The notes beneath the pieces are model-generated. The model did not search any database. It had not been told where the DNA came from and saw only the letters and a list, made by a program, of their open reading frames with translations. The position numbers were made by a program, and so were the translations under genes. Shown piece by piece: positions 9,711 to 19,346 of a DNA stretch of 64,000 nucleotides (position 1 is the stretch's first letter; each line of letters starts with the position of its first letter). The DNA is from Nitrosovibrio sp. Nv6. Lineage in GTDB: Bacteria > Pseudomonadota > Gammaproteobacteria > Burkholderiales > Nitrosomonadaceae. The stretch is from the NCBI RefSeq assembly GCF_900110495.1, contig NZ_FODX01000001.1, forward strand, positions 310,001-374,000, given 5' to 3'.

Positions 9711-10684
9711 TCGTTACTCGCGGAGCCAAGCATTTTTTCCATGCGTAATGCATACTGACCATTGGATATGCCATAACGGCATTCCATTACCGGTACGCCA
9801 TCCACGCTGGCGGTGACAAACTCGGGAAGGTCCAGCGGGATGACATCGCCTATCTGCATGTTGAGTATCTGATCGAGGGTAACCTGCACATGCGCCAGAT
9901 TCACCAGCATGGTTACCTCAGCGGACTGCACCTGTTTTGACAAGCGGCCAACCCATCGTTTGTCCACCTCCAGCGCCTCGCCCTGCATGCTGCTGGAAAG
10001 CAGATCGCGGATCGGCTCAAGAATGGAGTATGGGACGCATATGTGCATCTCTCCGGCGACCGCTCCGAAATTGACCTCGAACGTGGTGGCCACAACCACT
10101 TCATTGGGTGTCGCTACGTTGGCGAACTGGGTGTTTGTCTCGGCGCGAATGTATTCGAACTCGATGGGATATACCGGCTGCCACGATTTTCCATAGCTGT
10201 CGAACACCAGATTAAGCAGGCGCTGAATGATACGCTGCTCAGTCTGGGTAAAATCCCGGCCTTCCTTCTTGGGGAGAAAACGCCCGTCGCCACCAAATAG
10301 ATTGTCCACTACCAGGAACACCAGTGTAGGATCGAACACGAACAGCGAGGTCCCGCGTAACGGCTTGACGTGAACAAGGTTCAGATTGCTCGGGGCCACC
10401 AGGGTTCGCACAAATTCACTGAATTTGATTACCCTTACCGGTCCGGCAGTGACGTTTGCGCTCCGCCGCATGAAATTGAACAGGCCAAGCCGTAACAGAC
10501 GTGCAAACCGCTCATTGATGATTTCAAGCGTCGGCATGCGCCCGCGCACAATACGCTCCTGCGTTGCCAGGTTATAGGGACGGAAGCTTGACGATGCATT
10601 GTTCTGCTGAACCGCTTCCGCATCACCTGTTACTCCTTTAAGCAGTGCATCCACCTCTTCCCGGGAGAGAAAGTCGTTGCTCAT
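9707..10684 (-). CDS. fliM: Flagellar motor switch protein FliM
   Basis: Middle ring of the C ring and the receptor for phosphorylated CheY. The extreme N-terminus carries the CheY-binding peptide (LSREEVDALLKGV, about residues 5-17). The CheC-like middle domain includes VKPLRGTSL and VDNLFGGDGR, and the C-terminal SpoA domain ends the 325 residues. The gene follows fliL by six bases and overlaps fliN by four. The intact CheY-binding peptide fits the chemotaxis genes downstream in the locus. Confidence 0.97.
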   Translation of the reverse strand: MSNDFLSREEVDALLKGVTGDAEAVQQNNASSSFRPYNLATQERIVRGRMPTLEIINERFARLLRLGLFNFMRRSANVTAGPVRVIKFSEFVRTLVAPSNLNLVHVKPLRGTSLFVFDPTLVFLVVDNLFGGDGRFLPKKEGRDFTQTEQRIIQRLLNLVFDSYGKSWQPVYPIEFEYIRAETNTQFANVATPNEVVVATTFEVNFGAVAGEMHICVPYSILEPIRDLLSSSMQGEALEVDKRWVGRLSKQVQSAEVTMLVNLAHVQVTLDQILNMQIGDVIPLDLPEFVTASVDGVPVMECRYGISNGQYALRMEKMLGSASNE

Positions 10685-10690
10685 GGAGGC

Positions 10691-11197
10691 TTATTGGATG
10701 ACGAAAGAAGTAAAAAGCACGCTTTCAACGGCGTGCCCGGCGCCTCCTTCATTGAAGAGCTGATTGATCTCCACCTGCAATTCGGCGGCAAGCTTTTTCT
10801 TGCCGTCAATGGCGGTAATCTGTGAGGCCTCTTTGCCGGAAAGAAGCAGCAAGATGCGGTTGCGCACTTCAGGCATGCGCAGCTTGATCAAATCGACTGT
10901 CCTGATATCCTCAACCTTCAAGGCCAGACTGGTCTGCAGGTGCTGCTCGTTGTGCTCACCCTGGAGATTGACGGTAAATGTATCGAGGCTGAGAAAAACA
11001 GGTGGTTTGTGCATGACGGCCGCCTCGTCCCGAACCTGATTGAAATACCACGCAGCGCCTCCGGCTCCTGCGCAGAGCAGCAGCGCCGCAGAAACAATCA
11101 CGAGAATCAGGCTGCTTTTTCCGGTTTTTTGTTCCGGCCTGATAACCTTGGATTGTTCTTTATAATCCCTGTCCTGCTTGTTCAGCTTCGTTGCCAT
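10691..11197 (-). CDS. fliL: Flagellar basal-body-associated protein FliL
   Basis: Single-pass inner-membrane protein that surrounds and supports the stators. The 168 residues have one membrane segment (about 28-52) preceded by a basic cytoplasmic tail, then a periplasmic domain with FLSLDTFTVNLQ, LQTSLALKVED and the PEVRNRILLLLSGK motif. AGGA sits six bases before the ATG. A gap of 258 bases separates it from fliK, so fliL may have its own promoter; no consensus sequence was recognised in that gap. Confidence 0.93.
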   Translation of the reverse strand: MATKLNKQDRDYKEQSKVIRPEQKTGKSSLILVIVSAALLLCAGAGGAAWYFNQVRDEAAVMHKPPVFLSLDTFTVNLQGEHNEQHLQTSLALKVEDIRTVDLIKLRMPEVRNRILLLLSGKEASQITAIDGKKKLAAELQVEINQLFNEGGAGHAVESVLFTSFVIQ

Positions 11198-11455
11198 ATT
11201 TCATCCTGTTGCAAATTGTGAATATCATTATCACGCCGATAGCAGCGCGATAACGCGGGGAACAGAGGGAGAAAAAAGTGCCAACTCGGAATTTGGTGCG
11301 AGACGATATTGGCCAGAAGACCGGGGAAGATCAAATGCAGCGGAAAGATAAATAAAAACTGGGGGGCCATGTGCTGTCTGACGCTTATCTGGCCCGGCCC
11401 GAAAATCGCAAGTATTTTTAACTCTGGCCAGCAGTCTGTATCGCTCCATCGAAAG

Positions 11456-12880
11456 CTACGCAAATGTGTCCACCAGGCTGTTTCCGGCGGAACGGATATG
11501 ACTGACGCCCATATCGTTCCCCTGCGCGGTTCCCAGACCGACGCCATCATAACGTGCGCCAGGCCGGCCTTGCCTGTCGAATTCTCTTTGTTGTTGAGGG
11601 GATTCGGAGCTAACGGTCGTGCTGCCCAGATTGATTCCGCTGTCCGCCATCATTTCCTTAAGCCGAGGTAGGGCGGCTTCCAGTGCTTGCCGCACTTCGG
11701 GTTGTTGCGAAACAAACGTTGCGCTGGCCTGATCTCCGGTAACGGATAAAACGACTTGCAAGGGTCCAAGACCGGGAGGGTTGAGATTCAGTTCCGCAAC
11801 CTGTTGTTGCTGGGACACCATCCAGAGTACTTTCTGACCCAATGCGTTATCCCAACCGGGTGCACCCAGGCGAGGCTCCAGCCCAAGCGCGGCAGCTGCA
11901 TGGGCAGGTGCATCTGCCGCTACGGTCGAAATTGCGGAGGCGGACCCGCGCTCGATTGCGATGGCCGTCATCATTGCTTCCGTCTGTGCGGGAGGCAAGC
12001 TTTGGTGGGACGCATCCGTCAGGAATTGCGCTGATTTTTCACCTTCCGTTATCCAGTTGACCTCCCTCAAGCTGAATTCCGGCAAGCTTGATTGCAGACG
12101 TGGAGAAGCGCCCTGCGCTGCAGCCGGTCCTGTCCCGATTGGCGCATCATCTCCAATAATCGCGCGCGCAGCCTCAGCCTGTTTCGCCGTGGTTACCGTC
12201 CCAGCCGCGTTGGTCACCATCTCGGCCGCCAATACGTCCACTGATGTTTCGGTCGATATTTCAGACAATACTGTAGCGGATAACTGGGCGGTTCGGGGAG
12301 TTGCCCCGGAAGCGGCGGCTCGCACCCCGGCCTGCGCGGATGATTCCGCACCGGCTCCGGCTTCAGCGGCCAGTCCAGGCTGCAAGGCTGCAACACCCGC
12401 TTGCTGCGCGACGGTCGCGGCCAGCTCGGCCTGTGGCACTTCGGGCGTGAGATTGGCCGAAGCATCGGTCAAGGCATGGTCTGAGGCATCAACGTGATTG
12501 CCGATCGAGGCTTCGGGTGAATAGCCTGACGCCGGTTCTGGCAGCCCATTTGCGAGGGCGATGGACGGTGACGCCATGATGGCTGCAGCCATGGAGGTTT
12601 CTGTATCCTTGCCGTCCTTCTGTATTTCCGCGTTTCGGCCCGCTATCTGCCCGGTGCGCATGGCCATATCATTCGAAGTTTTGGCTTGCGCCGCATTCCC
12701 ATCGGCCGACCTGATACCGGGCACATCGCCTTTTCCGTTAATTTCGTGCTCAAGTACTTCGCTGAAGCCCACTGCCTGCCCGGCTCCTCCGGTATCGGCA
12801 GCATCCGAAGCGAGGCCGGATTTTTTGATTTGAGACACTGGGGATGAAGTTGAATTGGGCAGCATGGGCGAGGTCAGCAT
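11456..12880 (-). CDS. fliK: Flagellar hook-length control protein FliK
   Basis: Secreted molecular ruler that measures the hook and switches FlhB from rod/hook to filament substrates. The 474 residues show the FliK plan: a long low-complexity Ala/Glu/Ser-rich N-terminal region, then the conserved C-terminal hook-control domain near 365-440 with LNLNPPGLGPLQVVLSV and ASATFVSQQPEVRQALE. It follows fliJ after 42 bases. A second, shorter FliK-like protein is encoded at 19333-20391. This copy, within the fli operon, is the likely true ruler. Confidence 0.92.
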   Translation of the reverse strand: MLTSPMLPNSTSSPVSQIKKSGLASDAADTGGAGQAVGFSEVLEHEINGKGDVPGIRSADGNAAQAKTSNDMAMRTGQIAGRNAEIQKDGKDTETSMAAAIMASPSIALANGLPEPASGYSPEASIGNHVDASDHALTDASANLTPEVPQAELAATVAQQAGVAALQPGLAAEAGAGAESSAQAGVRAAASGATPRTAQLSATVLSEISTETSVDVLAAEMVTNAAGTVTTAKQAEAARAIIGDDAPIGTGPAAAQGASPRLQSSLPEFSLREVNWITEGEKSAQFLTDASHQSLPPAQTEAMMTAIAIERGSASAISTVAADAPAHAAAALGLEPRLGAPGWDNALGQKVLWMVSQQQQVAELNLNPPGLGPLQVVLSVTGDQASATFVSQQPEVRQALEAALPRLKEMMADSGINLGSTTVSSESPQQQREFDRQGRPGARYDGVGLGTAQGNDMGVSHIRSAGNSLVDTFA

Positions 12881-12922
12881 AGTTTGTTCTCGATAGTTTG
12901 AATGTGATTGGAAAGGAAGCCT

Positions 12923-13372
12923 CTAGCGCGGCATTTTCTTACGCGCGGTGGTATTGCCTGCATGCTCGTCAGTTTCCTGCTGTTCACGCTTTATGGTACG
13001 CAGCAATTCCGCTCGCATACCGCGCTGTGCCAGCGTGTCATAGGAGTTGAAAGTACGCTTGGCCGACTGCCACGCTGCCCTGCCCGCCGCAACGCGCTGC
13101 TGCGCCGAAGCCAGAGCCTCATGCTGCTGAGTGATGGCATCATCAAGCTTATCGAGAAATTCCTGGTAGTTGCGCCAGTCGGATGCGGTTAACCCTTGTT
13201 GCATCAATGCCTGGAAGCGGGCACAGTAGTCATCCCGGTATTGCAGCAGTAATTGGAGCTTGGCTTCCATGTGCACGCCCTGCGTGTGCAGTGCTCCCAG
13301 GCGTTTTGCTGCGTCGTCTGTGCGCGTTTGCGCCAGTTCGAGCAGCGTCGCCAAAGCAGAAGATTTAGACAT
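12923..13372 (-). CDS. fliJ: Flagellar export chaperone FliJ
   Basis: Coiled-coil stalk of the FliHIJ ATPase complex, which also escorts FlgN and FliT. The frame is open from 13471 but that part overlaps fliI. The FliJ-like sequence starts at ATG 13372 (MSKSSALATLLELAQ), giving 149 residues, the family size. The protein is nearly all charged helix (YRDDYCARF, NYQEFLDKLDDAI). It follows fliI after 17 bases and precedes fliK. Confidence 0.9.
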   Translation of the reverse strand: MSKSSALATLLELAQTRTDDAAKRLGALHTQGVHMEAKLQLLLQYRDDYCARFQALMQQGLTASDWRNYQEFLDKLDDAITQQHEALASAQQRVAAGRAAWQSAKRTFNSYDTLAQRGMRAELLRTIKREQQETDEHAGNTTARKKMPR

Positions 13373-13389
13373 TTTTCGATGAGATCCGG

Positions 13390-14820
13390 TTAGGGTTCGG
13401 TCAAGCTGGACTGGGCTTGCGGACCAAGCAGCGCGACTAGTCTGATGGCGCTGTCTGCGTAACCCGCGCACTCGAACATGCCCTGCTGGAGAAATGCTTC
13501 CAGTTGGGGATACAGCGCTATGGCGCGATCCAGCAGCTTATCGCTACCGGGCGCATAGGCTCCCACGCTGATCAGGTCACGCGAGCGCTGGTAACGCGAG
13601 TAGAGCTGCTTGAACCCGCGCACCTGTTCGAAATATTCCGGCTGAATCAGGCTGGTCATAGCGCGGCTGATCGAAGCTTCGATATCAATTGCGGGATAAT
13701 GGCCCGCTTCCGCAAGCTGCCGCGACAGCACAACGTGCCCATCGAGAATAGCGCGGGCCGCATCCGCGATGGGGTCCTGCTGATCGTCCCCCTCTGTCAG
13801 CACAGTGTAAAACGCCGTTATCGAGCCGCCGCCTTTGGCGCCGTTTCCGGCGCGTTCCACCAGTTGCGGCAATCTGGCAAATACGGAAGGCGGGTAACCC
13901 TTCGTAGCAGGCGGCTCACCGATTGCCAGCGCAATCTCCCGCTGGGCCATGGCGTAGCGGGTAAGGGAATCCATTATCAGCAGAACATTTCTGCCCTGGT
14001 CGCGGAAATACTCGGCGATGGACGTGGCATAGGAGGCGCCCTGCAATCGCATCAGTGGCCAAGTGTCGGCCGGGGCAGCGACTATCACTGAACGGGCCAA
14101 TCCTTCCGGACCGAGGATTTGTTCGATAAATTCCTTTACCTCGCGTCCTCGCTCACCGATCAGTCCGACTACAATTACATCAGCGCTGGTGTAGCGCGCC
14201 ATCATGCCAAGCAGCACGCTCTTCCCTACTCCGGAGCCGGCGAACAAGCCCATGCGTTGGCCGCGTCCTACGGTGAGCAGGGCATTGATGGCCCGCACCC
14301 CAACATCGAGTATCTGATTGATCGGTTCCCGATCGAGCGGATTAAGCGGCTTATTGACGAGTGGCGCGCCATGCCCCGCCTCCAGCGGCCCAAGGCCATC
14401 CAGGGGGCGTCCAGTCCCGTCAAGCACTCGCCCCAGCAGACCCTCCCCCACCGGGAAGCGCCTGAGCCGGTCGGATGCGCGCCGTCGTGGCTGGCCGGCG
14501 TCGCCAAGCATCGGCAATGCTCCGGTGTTGCCCCAGGGGATTACCTTTGCACCGGGCGTGAGGCCGGATATGTCGTTGGTGGGCATCAGGTAAAGCCGGT
14601 CGCCATGGAAACCCACCACCTCCGCTTCCGACCGGTTGCCGTTTGGCATGAGCACGGTGCAGCCGCTTCCCACCGCAAGCTTGAGCCCGACCGCTTCCAT
14701 TACCAGTCCGGTAACGCGAGTAAGGCTGCCTGAAACCTCGAAGGGTTGGGAACTGACGGCCAGATCACCGCATCCCTTGAGGAAGCTGCGCCACTGGTCT
14801 GCGTGAGAGGAAACTTTCAT
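13390..14820 (-). CDS. fliI: Flagellum-specific ATPase FliI
   Basis: Hexameric F1-beta-like ATPase that energises and unloads export substrates at the FlhA/FlhB gate. Walker A AGSGVGKS is near residues 194-201 and the Walker [18 protein letters not shown] segment follows; the C-terminal helical domain is intact. The frame reaches a TTG at 14853, but ATG 14820 with AGGAT just upstream gives a normal 476 residues. It lies between fliH and fliJ. Confidence 0.96.
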   Translation of the reverse strand: MKVSSHADQWRSFLKGCGDLAVSSQPFEVSGSLTRVTGLVMEAVGLKLAVGSGCTVLMPNGNRSEAEVVGFHGDRLYLMPTNDISGLTPGAKVIPWGNTGALPMLGDAGQPRRRASDRLRRFPVGEGLLGRVLDGTGRPLDGLGPLEAGHGAPLVNKPLNPLDREPINQILDVGVRAINALLTVGRGQRMGLFAGSGVGKSVLLGMMARYTSADVIVVGLIGERGREVKEFIEQILGPEGLARSVIVAAPADTWPLMRLQGASYATSIAEYFRDQGRNVLLIMDSLTRYAMAQREIALAIGEPPATKGYPPSVFARLPQLVERAGNGAKGGGSITAFYTVLTEGDDQQDPIADAARAILDGHVVLSRQLAEAGHYPAIDIEASISRAMTSLIQPEYFEQVRGFKQLYSRYQRSRDLISVGAYAPGSDKLLDRAIALYPQLEAFLQQGMFECAGYADSAIRLVALLGPQAQSSLTEP

Positions 14821-14937
14821 TATCCTAAATCCGCTAGTCGCGGACTCATCCAAAAGATGAAGGTCAAGTGATACAAAAAGTCTTTGTGGATCATAATCCT
14901 AAACTGGAAAATGAGCGGTCAACTGCCGAATTTAGGA

Positions 14938-15624
14938 TTACTCCAGCCAATTGCTATTCTGTCCCAGCGCCTGTGCGACGCGCTGCCAGCGGGTGGCAAG
15001 GGTGGCATCAATGTGGCTATTGCCCATCTTGATCCGGCAATTCCCGCGCTCCATGTTGGCATCAATGTAAACCGTGCAATCGTTGAGTTCGTGATTCAAA
15101 TGTTCGCGCACCAGGGCAGCGTCATCCGGATGCAAAAATAACTGCGCCGGCTGGGTGAACGCAGCGTCATGCTGGAGGCACTCACGCACGACAGCAAGAA
15201 TAAGTTCCGGCTTCACCTTCAAGGCCTCGCGCATCATTTGCTTTGCAAGGCAGAGAGCAAGAGTGAGCAGATCGCCGGCGATAGCCTGATCGGCACCGGC
15301 CAATTCCCGCTGGAAACTCTTGAGCAATCCTTGCAATTTGACGGCATCCGCAGCCGCTTGCTCGTCACCTGCCTGACGGCCAACTGTATGACCCGCCTTG
15401 AAACCAGCGTCGTACCCTGCGGCATGCCCTTCCTGCTGCGCTTGTTGATGAATCTGTTCGATTTGTTCGACGGTAGGTAGAAATACCGGGACGCCGGACT
15501 CTCCCGTGTCATCCTGCTTCTCGTCACAGGACTCGGGTATTGTCCGGACGGCTGACTCGAAGGCATCCATCTCCCAGCGCTGATAATTGAAGAGGCGTTC
15601 TTTCGGAATAATCCGGCTGGGCAT
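14938..15624 (-). CDS. fliH: Flagellar assembly protein FliH
   Basis: Negative regulator and stator-like partner of FliI that docks the ATPase to FliN. In the 228 residues, the helical GxxxG-type repeat region (HAAGYDAGFKAGHTVGRQAG, about 68-88) is the FliH signature. A C-terminal domain follows with LALCLAKQMM and VKPELILAVVRE. It is 88 bases downstream of fliG and upstream of fliI. Confidence 0.93.
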   Translation of the reverse strand: MPSRIIPKERLFNYQRWEMDAFESAVRTIPESCDEKQDDTGESGVPVFLPTVEQIEQIHQQAQQEGHAAGYDAGFKAGHTVGRQAGDEQAAADAVKLQGLLKSFQRELAGADQAIAGDLLTLALCLAKQMMREALKVKPELILAVVRECLQHDAAFTQPAQLFLHPDDAALVREHLNHELNDCTVYIDANMERGNCRIKMGNSHIDATLATRWQRVAQALGQNSNWLE

Positions 15625-15712
15625 AGATGCTCGTCCTTTTCTTTCTAGATAGTTCTGAGGGCTACGGGGCTACTACCAATCCGGTCGCTGCCAAATCGGG
15701 AAAGCATCCCTG

Positions 15713-16711
15713 TCAAACGTAACTCTCTTCATTCTTGCTGCCAAATGCGATCCGGCCCTCGTCGACGAGCCGCCGCACAACCTGCAATATTTGCTTCTGA
15801 TGCGTCTCGACCTCGCTTACCCTCACCGGGCCCATGACTTCCAGGTCTTCCCGCAGCATTTCCGAGGCCCTGTTGGACATGTTTCTGAAGATTTTTTCGC
15901 GTAAATCCTCCGCGGCGCCTTTCAGTGCAATGACCAGTGACACGGACTCGACTTCGCGCAGTATGAGCTGGATACCGCGATCGTCGATGTCCATCAGGTT
16001 CTCGAAGACGATCATCTGGTCCATTATTTTCTGTGCGAGATCGTCGTCAAACTCGCGCAAATTGCCGAGCACCGAGGCCTCGGCCGCGCTACCCATGAAG
16101 TTGATAATTTCGGCCGCCGTACGAATTCCGCCTACCGGGCTCTTGTTGATATTCTCGCTGCCCGACAGCAGGTCGGTCAGCACATCGTTGAGTTCGCGCA
16201 ATGCGTAGGGCTGAATACCTTCAAGCGTAGCGATACGCAGCAGCACGTCGTTGCGCAGTTGCTCGGTAAGCTGCCCGAGAATATCGCTTGCCTGATTACG
16301 GTCCAGATGCACAAGAATGGTGGCGATGATTTGTGGATGCTCGCCTTTGATCAACTCCGCCACCGATTGCGAATCGATCCATTTGAGACCTTCAATACCA
16401 CTGGTATCGCTGCCTTCGAGGATACGGCTGATAATATCGGTGGACTTGTCCTCGCCCAAAGCTCTTTGCAGGACCGTGCGGGCGTAGCTCTCCGAATCGA
16501 TATCCAGCAAAAGAGTGTCCCCTGTGGCACGGCTACAGAAATCGCTGAGTACAAAATCGATCTGCTCCTGGCTCACATTCTTCAGTTTTGCCATCGCCAT
16601 ACCCAGTTTCTGCACCTCAAGAGGATTGAGATGCTTGAGTACCTTCACCGCCTCATCCTCACCCAGCGACAGAAGCAGAATCGCTCCCTTGTTGATGCCT
16701 TCCTCATTCAT
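15713..16711 (-). CDS. fliG: Flagellar motor switch protein FliG
   Basis: C-ring protein that binds FliF and contacts the stators to generate torque. The 332 residues contain the N-terminal FliF-binding domain (GAILLLSLGEDEAVKVLKHL), the EHPQ motif as GEHPQIIA (about 128-135) in the middle domain, and a C-terminal torque domain with FENLMDIDDRGIQLILREV. The charged torque residues (DDR, REV) are in place. The start overlaps the end of fliF by eight bases. Confidence 0.97.
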   Translation of the reverse strand: MNEEGINKGAILLLSLGEDEAVKVLKHLNPLEVQKLGMAMAKLKNVSQEQIDFVLSDFCSRATGDTLLLDIDSESYARTVLQRALGEDKSTDIISRILEGSDTSGIEGLKWIDSQSVAELIKGEHPQIIATILVHLDRNQASDILGQLTEQLRNDVLLRIATLEGIQPYALRELNDVLTDLLSGSENINKSPVGGIRTAAEIINFMGSAAEASVLGNLREFDDDLAQKIMDQMIVFENLMDIDDRGIQLILREVESVSLVIALKGAAEDLREKIFRNMSNRASEMLREDLEVMGPVRVSEVETHQKQILQVVRRLVDEGRIAFGSKNEESYV

Positions 16712-18425
16712 TGCCGCTTACCCACTGCTTGACCACGTTTGCCACCACCTTTGGATCGTCTCTGGCCAATTGCCGGGCAAGCGCCAGGTTCTGTTCATAC
16801 TGGGGAAACTGCGGCACTTGCTTCAGGGCGGGCGCCGGTTGCACAGTTTGATCCTCCTTTTGTTCCGGAGATTCCGCCAGCAGCGGCGGCGCGGGCAGTT
16901 GATTGGCGCGCTTCAGCATCGGACGCAATACACCCAGCACCAGATACATGATCAAGGCTGCGATCAGTAAATTCTTTCCCACCTGCTGGGCAAGATCGAT
17001 CATCTCGGGTTGTTTCCAGAGCGGCAGTTCGGGCGGAAGATCCTGCTGCATGTCCGTGAACGGGCTATTGACCACATTCAATGTATCGCCACGCTCCCTG
17101 TTGAATCCCATGGCTTCTTTCACCAGATCCGTGATCTGTGCCGTTTGAACTTCAGTCAGCGGTTTGCTGCTGACGGCTCCATCCTGACCCGTTACCTTGT
17201 GGTGGTTGACCACTACCGCAACGGACAACCGCTTGATGCCGCCTACCGGTTTCCGCACGTGCTGGATTCTTTTGTCCACCTCGTAGTTGATCGTGGCATC
17301 CTTGCGCGTGTTGGACGGCGGCTTGGGCGTGTTGGCTTGTGCATCTGGTGTTCCAGGCGGCGCGGCGCCCACGTTTGGCGTTTGACTAAGCGGCGAGCCC
17401 GGCGGCGGTGGCGTGTTGATCGGTGCGGTTGCCGGCATCGGAGGCTGATTGGAAAGCGCGCCGGGTACGCCACCCTCGGTCTGGCCGCTGCTGGCCGATT
17501 CGGAGGTCTGCTGACTGCGCACCGTCGAGCTGCCAGGGTCCTGGTTGGGTTTGTAGATCTCTTCCATCTGCTCAGAGTGAGCAAAATCGACATCCGCGGC
17601 AACCTGAGCGCGCACGTTTTCCTTTCCGACAATGGGCGCAATGATAGCTTCGATGCGTCTTATATAACTCTGCTCAAGCGCCTGCAAGTACTTCAACTGA
17701 TTTGGATTCAAGCCGCTACCGGGATCCGATTCATCGACTTTGCTCAACAGATTGCCTTGCTGGTCCACTACCGTAACATTACTGAGAGGCAGGTTCGGGA
17801 CGCTGCTCGAAACCAGATGCATGATTGCGTTTACCTGCTGCGGATCGAGCACACGGCCAGGGTAGAGATTTACCAGCACTGAGGCACTGGGTTTCTGTTG
17901 TTCGCGCATGAATACCGATTGCTTGCCCATGGCCAAATGGACCCGCGCGCTATCGACCGCCGCGATCGCCTGGATCGAGCGGGCCAGTTCGCCTTCCAGC
18001 GCACGCTGGAAGTTGACATGCTCAAGAAACTGGCTGGTGCCAAATTTCTGGTTTTCCATCAGTTCAAAACCCACCAGCCCACCCTTTGGCAAACCCTGCG
18101 CGGCAAGCTTCAGCCGGACGTCATGAACCCGATCGGCAGGCACGAGAATGGCACCCCCGCCATCGGCAAACTTGTGCGGCACATTCATTTGCTGCAGGGA
18201 TGCGATGATGGCTCCGCCGTCGCGATCAGACACGTTGCTGAATAACACCTTGTAGTCTGGGGTCTGAGCCCACATCCAACCGCCAGCCAGCAGTGCAATA
18301 ATGGCCGAGGCAGCCAGCATAAAGCCCATTTTCTGCGGACTCGACAGCCGGGCCATAAAACCCAGTGCAAAATTCTGAAGGCCGCCCTCCGGGACGGCTG
18401 CGACTGCGTCCGCCGCTACTGCCAT
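16704..18425 (-). CDS. fliF: Flagellar MS-ring protein FliF
   Basis: Inner-membrane ring on which the basal body is built. The 573 residues show two membrane segments (about 34-54 and 460-480), periplasmic ring-building domains with FELMENQKFGTSQFLEHVNF and ARVHLAMGKQSVF, a Pro/Gly-rich loop near 320-365 typical of FliF, and a C-terminal FliG-binding tail. It is first in the minus-strand operon and divergent from fliE. CGGAGA precedes the ATG, and an inverted repeat lies just upstream of that. Confidence 0.97.
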   Translation of the reverse strand: MAVAADAVAAVPEGGLQNFALGFMARLSSPQKMGFMLAASAIIALLAGGWMWAQTPDYKVLFSNVSDRDGGAIIASLQQMNVPHKFADGGGAILVPADRVHDVRLKLAAQGLPKGGLVGFELMENQKFGTSQFLEHVNFQRALEGELARSIQAIAAVDSARVHLAMGKQSVFMREQQKPSASVLVNLYPGRVLDPQQVNAIMHLVSSSVPNLPLSNVTVVDQQGNLLSKVDESDPGSGLNPNQLKYLQALEQSYIRRIEAIIAPIVGKENVRAQVAADVDFAHSEQMEEIYKPNQDPGSSTVRSQQTSESASSGQTEGGVPGALSNQPPMPATAPINTPPPPGSPLSQTPNVGAAPPGTPDAQANTPKPPSNTRKDATINYEVDKRIQHVRKPVGGIKRLSVAVVVNHHKVTGQDGAVSSKPLTEVQTAQITDLVKEAMGFNRERGDTLNVVNSPFTDMQQDLPPELPLWKQPEMIDLAQQVGKNLLIAALIMYLVLGVLRPMLKRANQLPAPPLLAESPEQKEDQTVQPAPALKQVPQFPQYEQNLALARQLARDDPKVVANVVKQWVSGNE

Positions 18426-18652
18426 GACGTTGTCTCCGGCGATTCGATGTGAATCGAAAAGGATTTTTTATTGGTCGTCATATTCAGGCGCAGCCTGCGG
18501 ATTCAAGGAATTGGAATTCCAGCATTATCGGCATGAACGCCTGTTTTAATGCAGAGAATAAAAGCGGGTTTTCCGGCTATTTCAGGACATGGGTCCGAGT
18601 CCACGGATGCTATCGTGCACACTTTCCTGAAAGCACGAATGGCGGAGGCAAT
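18426..18652. promoter_or_regulatory. Divergent fliF-fliE control region
   Basis: This 227-base region separates the fliF and fliE starts and must hold both promoters. Two symmetrical elements are visible: the inverted repeat CGATTC-GATGT-GAATCG at 18440-18456, just before the fliF ribosome-binding site, and the palindrome TGGAATTCCA at 18512-18521 near the centre. Neither matches an operator I can name. I could not assign a sigma-54 or sigma-28 promoter with correct spacing. Confidence 0.5.
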
Positions 18653-18988
18653 ATGGATGTATCGAAAATAGATGCGATGCTCGCGCAGTTGCAAGCTGGA
18701 GCAGCGCGCGCCGCCGGAAAAATGGCGCCGATTTCGGCAACATCGAACACGGGTGCGAGTGGAGGCGTTGATTTCACCTCTGTACTCAAGAAGTCGCTGG
18801 ACCATGTCAATAACGTCCAGCAGCATGCCACAAAGCTTGGGCGGGATTTCGAACTGGGTGCGCCCGAAGCAAACCTGACCGAAGCCATGATCTCGATGCA
18901 GAAGGCGTCCATCTCATTTCAATATACGCTGCAAGTGCGTAACAAGCTGGTATCGGCATATCAGGACATCATGAATATGCCGGTCTGA
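18653..18988 (+). CDS. fliE: Flagellar hook-basal body protein FliE
   Basis: Rod-base protein joining the MS ring and proximal rod, and the first export substrate. The frame runs from 18449, but ATG 18653 preceded by GGCGGAGG (18641-18648) gives 111 residues that match FliE. The family signature is at the C-terminus: LTEAMISMQKASISFQYTLQ and VRNKLVSAYQDIMNMPV. It is divergent from fliF, so it is probably transcribed alone. Directly after it, AAGGAGG (19006-19012 region) precedes a five-codon ORF. Confidence 0.95.
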   Translation: MDVSKIDAMLAQLQAGAARAAGKMAPISATSNTGASGGVDFTSVLKKSLDHVNNVQQHATKLGRDFELGAPEANLTEAMISMQKASISFQYTLQVRNKLVSAYQDIMNMPV

Positions 18989-19031
18989 AATTATCGGCTA
19001 CCCATAGAAGGAGGTCCATGGAAGGAAATAT

Positions 19032-19346
19032 CTAATCCGGACGCGGAAGCGCCGAAATTTCCATTTTGGTTTCCATTCGGGTTTCCATCCTATAAAGCCA
19101 CGCCAGCAGTTCCGCCACGGCGCGATAGAGTTGAGGCGGAATATACTGGTCCAGATCCACCTGCATGAGCAGGGATACCAGTTCAGCCGACTCGTGCACG
19201 TAGATGCCATGGGCCCGCGCCTCGCTGATAATGGTTTCAGCGATCAGCCCTCGCCCCTTGGCAATTACCTGGGGAGCCGCACGGCCGTCCCGGTAAGCCA
19301 GCGCCACCGCAGCTCCACGCGCTTTACTCGGATCAGGTCGCTTCAT
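19032..19346 (-). CDS. Orphan FlhB C-terminal-like export switch protein
   Basis: A 104-residue protein matching only the cytoplasmic C-terminal domain of FlhB, without the membrane part or the self-cleaving NPTH motif (FhlB/YlqH type). It has AAVALAYRDGRAAPQVIAKG, ARAHGIYVHESAELVSLL and YRAVAELLAWLYR, aligning with the region after NPTH in the full FlhB at 60442-61611. In other bacteria such proteins can partly replace FlhB-CC. ATG 19346 overlaps the end of the FliK-like gene by 14 bases, so the two are translationally coupled. Confidence 0.85.
   Translation of the reverse strand: MKRPDPSKARGAAVALAYRDGRAAPQVIAKGRGLIAETIISEARAHGIYVHESAELVSLLMQVDLDQYIPPQLYRAVAELLAWLYRMETRMETKMEISALPRPD

Noticed and set aside
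18525..18532. TTATCGGC before fliF as a sigma-28 -10
   Set aside because: The nearest TAAA is three bases too close, and fliF is expected to be an early/middle gene.
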